Assembly: GCA_965249685.1 (NCBI GenBank) | Contig: CBDFMN010000003.1 | Coordinates: forward strand, 496,001-560,000 | Origin: RH-AL1 sp965249685 | Lineage (GTDB): Bacteria; Pseudomonadota; Alphaproteobacteria; Rhizobiales; Beijerinckiaceae | DNA: 64,000 bases | Reading direction: 5' to 3' | Shown here: in pieces, positions 57,864-64,000 of the stretch | How the letters are laid out: each line of letters opens with the position of its first letter | Numbering within the stretch: the first letter of the stretch is position 1 | Made by a program: the position numbers and the translations under genes | The notes under the pieces: model-generated | Told to the model about the DNA's origin: nothing | What the model saw: only the letters and a program-made list of their open reading frames with translations | The model's database searches: none

Positions 57864-60458
57864 ATGCGTCCCATCCATCGTCATAGCAGTCCCCTCGTCG
57901 TCTCGGAATCCGCCTTTCGCTCGGCCGGGCTTTCCGGTGCCCGCGCCCTCACCCGGCTCATCGTTCTCCTCCTTGAAAACCTCGGCAGCCGCGACCGCAG
58001 CCGCGTCCGTTCGGCACTTGACCGGCAGGACGGCGCGATCGAGCGCGGCGGTCGCATTGATCCGAGCATGCTGAGCGCGGAGATCCGCGGCCTGTGGCAC
58101 AGCTTGCCCGAGGCCTATGCGGCCGCCGGCCTCGGCACGCTCACCGAACCCGCGGCTGAGCACCCCAGCTGTTACGAGGCGACGGCGAGCCTCGCGCCGG
58201 AGCGGCCCCAGGCACCTGACCAAGCCGCACCGGCGCCCGTCGCCACCGAGGCCTATCCCGCGGTGCCGCTCCCGGCCGCCCACGCGGCGACGGATTACGG
58301 CAGCGGCTTCGCCGCCCTGACGCAACCGATGTGGCGCATCCCCTTCGTCGCGTTGCCCGGCGTGCGCTACGTCCGCACGCCCGACAGCCTTTTACGCCGC
58401 GGCGCCGCTCCGGAGGCGCCGATCACCCCGCTCGCGCCGGCCGAGCCCGCCTCGACGGATCTCGCTCCGGCGGACCTTGCCTCCCCGGACCCTGCCTTGC
58501 CCGACTTTGCCGCGCCCGAGTGTCTCCCCGATGCGCCTCCTGAGCCGGTCGCCAGTGCCGACGTGGCGCCGCCGGCCCATCGTCTGAGGCTCGTCAGCGG
58601 CTATGCGATCGACCTGCCGGCTCCGGCTAACGACGAGCCCTTGCCGGTCTGCCTCCCGACGCAGCCTGAGGGGTTGGTGGCCCAGGACGGGCCGGTGGCC
58701 TCGGAAGAGGCGGCGCTACCCGCACCTGTCGCAGAGCCTGCCGTACCCCTGCCGCCCGAGATCGAGGCGCGGCAGATCGCGCAGGCGTTTGCCGTGGTGG
58801 TGCGCCCCAAGGCGGAGCGCCACGCTGCCGCCATCGTTGAGGCCACTCCCGCCGTGACGCTCAACGTGCGACGGCCGCGCGAGATCACCTGGAGCTATCC
58901 CCCGGTGGCCCTGCTGGCAGAGCCGCGCAAGCCCGAGGGGGTCGCCATAACGACCGACGCGCTCGAGCAGAACGCCCGGCTGCTCGAAAGCGTCCTGGAG
59001 GATTTCGGCATCCGGGGCGAGATCATCCACGTCCGCGCCGGCCCCGTGGTCACGCTCTACGAGCTGGAGCCGGCGCCGGGCATGAAGTCCTCGCGCGTCA
59101 TCGGCCTCGCCGACGACATCGCCCGCTCCATGTCGGCGCTATCGGCCCGCGTCGCCGTGGTGCCCGGCCGCAACGCCATCGGCATCGAGCTGCCCAACGA
59201 GCGGCGCGAGACGGTGTATTTCCGCGAACTCGTCGACTCCGACTCGTTCCGTTCGACGCAGCACCGGCTGGCGCTCTGCCTCGGCAAGACGATCGGCGGC
59301 GAGAACGTCATCGCGGAACTGGCCAAGATGCCCCACCTGCTGGTGGCTGGCACGACGGGCTCGGGCAAGTCGGTCGCCATCAACACGATGATCCTGTCGC
59401 TTCTCTATCGGCTGAGGCCGGACGAGTGCCGGCTGATCATGGTCGATCCGAAGATGCTGGAGCTGTCGGTCTACGACGGCATCCCGCACCTTCTGACGCC
59501 CGTCGTGACCGACCCGAAGAAGGCGGTGGTGGCGCTGAAATGGGCGGTCCGCGAGATGGAGGACCGCTATAAGAAGATGTCGAAGCTCGGCGTCCGCAAC
59601 ATCGAGGGGTTTAACCTGCGGGTCCGGCAGGCCAAGGAGGCCGGCGAGACCATCACCGTGGGCGTCACGACCGGCTACGATAAGGAAACCGGCAAGCCGA
59701 TCACCGGCGAGGAGGCGCTCGACCTGACGCCGCTTCCCTTCATCGTCGTCATCGTCGACGAGATGGCCGACCTGATGATGGTGGCGGGCAAGGACATCGA
59801 AGGCGCCATCCAGCGCCTCGCGCAGATGGCGCGGGCTGCCGGCATCCACCTCATCATGGCGACGCAGCGTCCCTCGGTCGACGTCATCACCGGCACGATC
59901 AAGGCGAACTTCCCCACCCGCATCTCCTTCCAGGTGACCTCGAAGATCGACTCGCGCACCATCCTGGGCGAGCAGGGCGCCGAGCAGCTGCTGGGGCAGG
60001 GCGACATGCTGCACATGCAGGGCGGCGGCCGCATCTATCGCGTGCACGGCCCCTTCGTGTCCGACGACGAGGTCGAGAAGGTCGTGGCCCACCTCAAGGC
60101 GCAGGGACAGCCCGACTACCTCGACAGCGTCACCGACGAGGTCGAGCCCGAGACGGGTGCGGCCGAACCGGACGCCGAGGCCGATGTCGCCGTGTTCGAC
60201 AAAGGTGCCATCGCCGCTGAGGACGGTCAGGAACTCTACGACCAGGCGGTGCGGATCGTGCTCCGGGACAAGAAGTGTTCCGTCTCCTACGTGCAGCGAC
60301 GGTTGCAGGTCGGCTACAACCGCGCCGCCTCGCTGATCGAGCGGATGGAGAAGGAGGGCGTGCTCGGCCCGGCCAACAGCACCGGCAAGCGCGAGATCCT
60401 GGCGCACAGCCGCGCGCGGGTCATCCACGGCGTCGGCGACGAGGATGGCGACGTCTGA
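57864..60458 (+). CDS. DNA translocase FtsK/SpoIIIE family without membrane domain
   Basis: An 864-residue FtsK-type motor. No transmembrane helix is visible at the N-terminus, where FtsK normally has four; instead about 330 residues rich in Pro, Ala and Glu precede the motor. The alpha-beta RecA-like part has DFGIRGEIIHVRAGPVVTLYE, Walker A VAGTTGSGKS (near residue 496), MVDPKMLELSVYDGIPHLLTPVVTDPKKA, and Walker B VIVDEMADLMM (near 631). A gamma winged-helix domain (from about 790: DQAVRIVLRDKKCSVSYVQRRLQVGYNRAA) that reads KOPS-like sequences is intact. Many Hyphomicrobiales carry such a second, soluble FtsK. ATG 57864; GTG 57858 is possible. Confidence 0.93.
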   Translation: MRPIHRHSSPLVVSESAFRSAGLSGARALTRLIVLLLENLGSRDRSRVRSALDRQDGAIERGGRIDPSMLSAEIRGLWHSLPEAYAAAGLGTLTEPAAEHPSCYEATASLAPERPQAPDQAAPAPVATEAYPAVPLPAAHAATDYGSGFAALTQPMWRIPFVALPGVRYVRTPDSLLRRGAAPEAPITPLAPAEPASTDLAPADLASPDPALPDFAAPECLPDAPPEPVASADVAPPAHRLRLVSGYAIDLPAPANDEPLPVCLPTQPEGLVAQDGPVASEEAALPAPVAEPAVPLPPEIEARQIAQAFAVVVRPKAERHAAAIVEATPAVTLNVRRPREITWSYPPVALLAEPRKPEGVAITTDALEQNARLLESVLEDFGIRGEIIHVRAGPVVTLYELEPAPGMKSSRVIGLADDIARSMSALSARVAVVPGRNAIGIELPNERRETVYFRELVDSDSFRSTQHRLALCLGKTIGGENVIAELAKMPHLLVAGTTGSGKSVAINTMILSLLYRLRPDECRLIMVDPKMLELSVYDGIPHLLTPVVTDPKKAVVALKWAVREMEDRYKKMSKLGVRNIEGFNLRVRQAKEAGETITVGVTTGYDKETGKPITGEEALDLTPLPFIVVIVDEMADLMMVAGKDIEGAIQRLAQMARAAGIHLIMATQRPSVDVITGTIKANFPTRISFQVTSKIDSRTILGEQGAEQLLGQGDMLHMQGGGRIYRVHGPFVSDDEVEKVVAHLKAQGQPDYLDSVTDEVEPETGAAEPDAEADVAVFDKGAIAAEDGQELYDQAVRIVLRDKKCSVSYVQRRLQVGYNRAASLIERMEKEGVLGPANSTGKREILAHSRARVIHGVGDEDGDV

Positions 60459-60647
60459 CGTCGGCCGCTGGACGGGAGTGGATCAGGCCATCCGCTCCCG
60501 GAGGAGCGCGACAGGGGGCGACGCGCCTGAGAGGCTGAAGGCGCCCGATATCCCGACGTTCGCACATAGGAGAGCTGATTCCGACCCATACACAAAAATG
60601 GGTTCGCATCACGCGAGTGCTGGACCTGACAGCCGGAGGCCGGGGCG

Positions 60648-61076
60648 TTAATCCCGCTGATCGAAGACCGATCGTGCTTCCTCGACCTGTGAAAGGTTTT
60701 CGCTGGCCCATACCCACACACCGCAAAAGGCAGCACCAAGGGTAAAACCCAATTCGGTGAGCCTATACTCGACCTTTGGCGGTACGACGGGATACACAGT
60801 CCGATTGACTAGCCCATCGCGCTCCATCGCGCGCAGGGTTTGGGTCAGCATCTTCTGGCTGATATCGCCGATAGCCCCGGCAAGGCGGCTGAAGCGAAGC
60901 GTGCCGTTTTCCGCCAGAACTTCTAGGATCAGCATCGTCCATTTGTCGGCCACCCGGCCGATCAGTTCAGTGACGAGAGCCTCGATACGGGGATCGATCG
61001 CGGTCGGCGGCGTCATTCCAGCATAGCGCTTTGCTGCCGCGATCTGCTTTTCCGTGAATTTGGCCGCGACTGACAT
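60648..61076 (-). CDS. HxlR family winged-helix transcriptional regulator (second copy)
   Basis: A 142-residue HxlR-type regulator: EALVTELIGRVADKWTMLILEVLAENGTLRFSRLAGAIGDISQKMLTQTLRAMERDGLVNRTVYPVVPPKVEYRLTELG-like core in the usual order. The sensory Cys normally just before the first helix is not present; the only Cys is in AAFCGVW. ATG at 61076. It is divergent from an SDR gene across 107 bp, mirroring the pair at 30933-32233. Codon use here is visibly less G/C-biased than in the flanking ftsK and ppk2 genes. Confidence 0.92.
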   Translation of the reverse strand: MSVAAKFTEKQIAAAKRYAGMTPPTAIDPRIEALVTELIGRVADKWTMLILEVLAENGTLRFSRLAGAIGDISQKMLTQTLRAMERDGLVNRTVYPVVPPKVEYRLTELGFTLGAAFCGVWVWASENLSQVEEARSVFDQRD

Positions 61077-61090
61077 CCTATAGTCTCCCT

Positions 61091-61101
61091 AGGTGAGTAT
61101 A
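61091..61101. promoter_or_regulatory. Motif shared with the first HxlR/SDR spacer
   Basis: aggtgagtata, read on the minus strand as TATACTCACCT, differs at one position from TATACTTACCT at 31761-31751. It is 14 bp upstream of the hxlR ATG, next to a ccctagg palindrome-like core. A separate inverted repeat, aaaagg-N9-ccttttt-like, lies at about 61107-61127. Confidence 0.4.
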
Positions 61102-61183
61102 GCACTAAAAGGTGCCTTCTTCCTTTTAGAGAGTATGTCGATCATGCTGTTGTCGGCAAACACAATAGCAGGGGGCGGACGAG

Positions 61184-61942
61184 ATGAAGCTTACGGGAAG
61201 AACCATCCTGATTACCGGAGGCAGTAGCGGCATCGGTCTCGAATTGGCGGGGCAGTTGCTCGCGCGAGGAAATGTCGTCGTTATAAGCGGGCGGAGCGAG
61301 CCGACGCTTGAAGACGCGAAACGCCGCTTTCCCGGTCTTCATGCCTTCCCGAGTGATGTGAGCGATGCCGCTGGCGTTCGTACTTTGTACGATACGGTAA
61401 CCGCGCGTTTTCCGAATCTTGATACGCTCGTGAACAATGCCGGCATCATGCGTATCGTGAAGCTGAGCGAGGATCGGCCGCTTGAAGACGTTACGCGAGA
61501 GATCGACGTCGATCTTACCGGCCCGATCCGAATGGTGCAGCAGTTTCTGTCCCATCTTCGATCCCGGCCGAACGCGTTGATCGTCAATGTCTCGTCGGGC
61601 TTGGCGTTCGTTCCGTTCCCTATATCGCCCGTCTATTCCGCAGCAAAGGCGGGGCTTCGTGCCTATACCCGATGTCTCAGGGTTCAGCTCGGCGGCACGG
61701 ATGTGACCGTGGTCGAACTTGCGCCGCCCCTGACGGACACACCTCTCTTCACAGCGGAATTCGCCGGTCATATGAGAGGGCAGAAGGGAATGGCTGTCGA
61801 CATTCTCGTCCGGCGAGCGATCGCCGCAATCGAGGCCGGAAAGACCGAGATCCGTCCGGGGCAAAGCAATATCTTGAAGATCGCCAGCCGTCTCGCACCA
61901 GAACTTATCTTTCAGCAACTCAGCAAGGTCGGGCGGTCCTGA
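61184..61942 (+). CDS. SDR family oxidoreductase (DltE-like)
   Basis: A 252-residue classical SDR. The cofactor loop ITGGSSGIGLELA is near residues 10-22; ISGRSEPTLEDAKRRFPGLH, LVNNAGIM, NVSSGLAF (catalytic Ser) and VYSAAKAGLRAYTRCLRVQL (Tyr, Lys) follow. FVPFPISPVYSA and the closing ILKIASRLAPELIFQQL resemble the DltE/DHRS7-like subgroup. It is divergent from the HxlR gene, its probable regulator. The coding sequence has lower third-position G/C than its neighbours, compatible with later acquisition of the cassette. Confidence 0.92.
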   Translation: MKLTGRTILITGGSSGIGLELAGQLLARGNVVVISGRSEPTLEDAKRRFPGLHAFPSDVSDAAGVRTLYDTVTARFPNLDTLVNNAGIMRIVKLSEDRPLEDVTREIDVDLTGPIRMVQQFLSHLRSRPNALIVNVSSGLAFVPFPISPVYSAAKAGLRAYTRCLRVQLGGTDVTVVELAPPLTDTPLFTAEFAGHMRGQKGMAVDILVRRAIAAIEAGKTEIRPGQSNILKIASRLAPELIFQQLSKVGRS

Positions 61943-62091
61943 ACGTCTGTTCACGCCAATGCCTCTCCCAGAAACGGTCTGCGCTTTCTCATCCGCCTAG
62001 GTCATGTGCAAACCTCAACAGACGTGCCAGGGTTTCGTCGATCGGCCGCTCCCCTCGCCGCATTGGAGGAGGGCGTCCGCGGCAATTAAGT

Positions 62092-63018
62092 TCAGTCGCG
62101 CTCGAGATCTATCCGCGCCTGCTTGAGAGCGGCGCGCTCCTCGTCGGTCGGGGCCGGTAGGTCGAGGTCGAGGCTTTCGAGGCAATCGACGATGGCTTGG
62201 ACCACGACGCAGCGGGCGAACCACTTGCGGTCGGCCGGCACCACAAACCATGGGCTGTCCCTCGTCGCCGTCGCGCAAATCGCCGCCTGGTAGGCGTCGT
62301 GGTAGGCCGGCCAAAGCGCGCGGGTCTTCAGGTCGCCGACATCGAACTTCCACGTCTTCCTCGGCTCGTCGAGGCGCGCGAGCAGCCGCTTCTTCTGCTC
62401 CTCGCGTCCGACGTGCAGATAGATTTTGACGATGCGCGTGCCCTCGTTGACGAGGTGCCGCTCAAAGGCGGCGATGTCGTCCAGCCGTCGCTCCCAGATC
62501 GCCGGGTCTTGCGCTACACGTTTCGGCAGCCGCGCGCGGAGCAGGGTCTCCGGACGGACGCGGCCCACCACCACGTCCTCGTAATGCGAGCGGTTGAACA
62601 GGCCTATCATCCCGCGAGCGGGCAGGGCGCGGGCGATGCGCCAAAGGAAGTCGTGTGCCAGCTCTTCCTCGCTGGGCACCTTGAACGAGGTGACGGAGAC
62701 GCCCTGCGGGTTCACGCCGGACATGACGTGCTTGATGGTCGAATCCTTGCCCGCCGCATCCATCGCCTGCAGCACGACCAGGACGGAAGCCGTGCCCTGG
62801 GCATAGAGCTTCTCCTGCAGGGCGGCGAGGCGCCGGATGCCCTGCGCGAGGAGATTTTCCGCGGCTTCCTTGACAAGGTCCTGCGGGAAAAGATCGTCGG
62901 TGGCGCGCTCGGCGAGCTTGAACCCCTCGCCGGACACCACGCGGTAGCGGTCCAGCATGGCTCCGCGGAGTTGCTTGCCATCGAGCTTCGGCTCTCCGTC
63001 CTCGACGTGGCTCGACAT
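62092..63018 (-). CDS. Polyphosphate kinase 2 family protein
   Basis: A 308-residue PPK2 (single domain). Walker A VLVVLQAMDAAGKDSTIKHVMSGVNPQGV is near residues 80-108 and Walker B/lid residues GMIGLFNRSHYEDVVVGRV near 140-158; KIYLHVGREEQKKRLLARLDEP and WFVVPADRKWFARCVV follow. PPK2 enzymes transfer phosphate between polyphosphate and nucleotides. The AGKDS P-loop with a single domain fits class I or III; the direction and nucleotide preference cannot be told. ATG at 63018; the open frame further upstream lacks homology. Confidence 0.93.
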   Translation of the reverse strand: MSSHVEDGEPKLDGKQLRGAMLDRYRVVSGEGFKLAERATDDLFPQDLVKEAAENLLAQGIRRLAALQEKLYAQGTASVLVVLQAMDAAGKDSTIKHVMSGVNPQGVSVTSFKVPSEEELAHDFLWRIARALPARGMIGLFNRSHYEDVVVGRVRPETLLRARLPKRVAQDPAIWERRLDDIAAFERHLVNEGTRIVKIYLHVGREEQKKRLLARLDEPRKTWKFDVGDLKTRALWPAYHDAYQAAICATATRDSPWFVVPADRKWFARCVVVQAIVDCLESLDLDLPAPTDEERAALKQARIDLERD

Positions 63019-63302
63019 GCCGCAAGATCTCCATTCGCGCTCTCCGACCGGTGTAGGACTGGTCGCGGGTGCTGTCGACCAAGTCAGGTGGTCGATGTGA
63101 CGAGTGTCCTCCCCCAACTCTTCACGGCCGTCCGGTAGGCGTCTTCGCTGCACTTGCGAAGGCAACCAAGCAATTCGGGTGGCAGTGCTTCTCCATGATC
63201 GGCCGGATCGGTGAGGGCGGACCCGGATTGCCTAGCTGCCGTGCCCATCCTAGATAGAGGCCTCATTGGCGCGCGCCGCCGACGTCGGGTAAGTGGGGCT
63301 CC

Positions 63303-63827
63303 ATGAACGCACCTGGGCTCCCAAACTCTTCGTTACCGGATGCCGCCGCCGATTGCGACGCGTTCCGGGCGGCGATGCGGCACCTCGTCGGCGGGGTGAG
63401 TATCGTCACCATGGGCGCTGGCAGCGATCGACGCGGCCTTACCGCGACGTCCGTCACCTCCTTGTCCGCCGAGCCGCCGAGCCTCATCGTCTGCATCAAG
63501 CAGACCGCTTACGGCATCCCCCTGCTGCGCAGCCACGGCCTCTTCGGTGTCAGCATTCTCGGCCATGGGCACCAGGAGATCGCCGACCGCTTCTCCGGCC
63601 GCGCGGGCGTAAGCGGCGACGACCGGTTCGCCGTCGGGGCCTGGGAGGCCCGCGCCGGCTACCCGCCGATCCTCGCCGACGCTCTGGCTTCCTTCGAATG
63701 CGAGGTCGAAGACATGATCGACCGCTTTTCCCATACGATCGTCATCGGCCGGGTCACCGAATCGCGCGCGCTTGGCGGCGAGGGCGCGCTGGTCTACTGG
63801 CGCGCTGCCTACGGCAGGGTGGAATAG
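63303..63827 (+). CDS. Flavin reductase family protein (FMN-binding split barrel)
   Basis: A 174-residue flavin reductase: FRAAMRHLVGGVSIVTMGAGSDRRGLTATSVTSLSAEPPSLIVCI is the classical start, followed by FGVSILGHGHQEIADRFSGR and FECEVEDMIDRFSHTIVIGRV. These proteins use NAD(P)H to supply FMNH2 or FADH2 to a monooxygenase partner, but no monooxygenase gene lies within the visible sequence. ATG at 63303. A flavoprotein gene begins 9 bp after the stop on the same strand and may be co-transcribed. Confidence 0.92.
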   Translation: MNAPGLPNSSLPDAAADCDAFRAAMRHLVGGVSIVTMGAGSDRRGLTATSVTSLSAEPPSLIVCIKQTAYGIPLLRSHGLFGVSILGHGHQEIADRFSGRAGVSGDDRFAVGAWEARAGYPPILADALASFECEVEDMIDRFSHTIVIGRVTESRALGGEGALVYWRAAYGRVE

Positions 63828-63836
63828 GCGAGGCGG

Positions 63837-64000
63837 GTGACGGCTGCGGTAGGGTTGGGCGTGAGCCGTCCGCGCGTAGCGGTGATCGGTGCCGGTCCGG
63901 CTGGGCTGATGGCGGCCGAAACCGCGGCGCGGTGCGGCGCTGCCGTCACAGTGTACGATCGCATGCCGACCGTCGGCCGCAAGTTCCTGCTTGCCGGCCG
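63837..64000 (+). CDS. HI0933/YhiN-like NAD(P)/FAD-dependent flavoprotein, 3' end missing
   Basis: Only the first 54 codons are visible. RVAVIGAGPAGLMAAETAARCG is a Rossmann FAD-binding loop, followed by VTVYDRMPTVGRKFLLAGR, which is the opening of the HI0933/TIGR03862 flavoprotein family. GTG 63837 is used; a second in-frame GTG at 63861 may be the true start, with AGGG just upstream. The gene runs out of the window. Confidence 0.8.
   Translation, partial: MTAAVGLGVSRPRVAVIGAGPAGLMAAETAARCGAAVTVYDRMPTVGRKFLLAG

Noticed and set aside
60584..60603. acccat/atgggt inverted repeat after ftsK as a terminator
   Set aside because: The stem is six A/T-containing pairs with an 8-base loop and no T-tract follows, so it is too weak to call.

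Overview
The window is a GC-rich chromosomal segment from an alphaproteobacterium, most likely of the order Hyphomicrobiales (Rhizobiales). The evidence is the gene content and order: mltG-yicC-gmk, a ccrM-type adenine methyltransferase beside rnhB, chpT (CtrA phosphorelay), recO near parC, dxs-tlyA-rRNA methyltransferase, TPR protein-ispE near a polyprenyl synthase, a fused malic enzyme, and ilvB-ilvN-ilvC. I cannot fix the genus. No phage, insertion sequence, integron, CRISPR array or rRNA was seen. The only RNA gene recognised is a tRNA-Phe(GAA).

Layout. 1-3003: end of mltG, yicC, gmk. 3029-4895: divergent pdxI-like aldo/keto reductase and LysR regulator. 5035-9653: tRNA-Phe, ccrM, rnhB, a small membrane protein, a radical SAM protein and a degenerate glycosyltransferase-like protein. 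9714-14497: zinc peptidase, uracil-DNA glycosylase, a 19-bp tandem repeat, ETF-ubiquinone oxidoreductase and an AcuI-type reductase. 14552-22646: HVA1-like protein, Sua5/TsaC, an unknown protein, SRAP peptidase, FAD-linked oxidase, and a minus-strand dxs-tlyA-RlmD-like run. 23185-34353: ppdK, a DUF1348 protein, SleB-type hydrolase, TPR protein, ispE, an SDR/HxlR cassette, octaprenyl-type synthase, DUF2007 protein and a TrmN6-like methyltransferase. 34390-40800: malic enzyme and the ilvBN-ilvC cluster, preceded by a promoter, a 15-residue leader peptide and an intrinsic terminator. 40977-52879: recO, parC, a second aldo/keto reductase, small exported and regulatory proteins, galM/miaA, serB, a NifU-type protein, chpT and an aminotransferase. 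52924-55536: arsR-arsC-acr3-arsH arsenic operon with a perfect 15-bp-arm palindrome at its head. 55644-64000: fpr, a DUF3309 mini-protein, SGNH lipoprotein, membrane-anchor-less FtsK, a second HxlR/SDR cassette, PPK2, a flavin reductase, and the start of a flavoprotein.

How the genes fit together. Four cell-cycle or chromosome genes (ccrM, chpT, parC, soluble ftsK) lie in the window. Three of them have a CtrA-like TTAA-N7-TTAA near-match upstream, and at chpT and ftsK a GANTC site (the CcrM target) lies within a few bases of it. dxs, ispE and the polyprenyl synthase supply isoprenoid chains. ppdK and the malic enzyme form a malate-to-phosphoenolpyruvate route. ilvBNC makes branched-chain amino acids under likely attenuation.

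I see no obviously novel multi-gene system. The most noteworthy items are regulatory: the ilvB attenuator, the ars palindrome that covers the arsR start codon, the CtrA/GANTC pairs, the 19-bp tandem repeat between two divergent promoters, a hairpin abutting the DUF2007 start codon, and a probable CTG start for tlyA.
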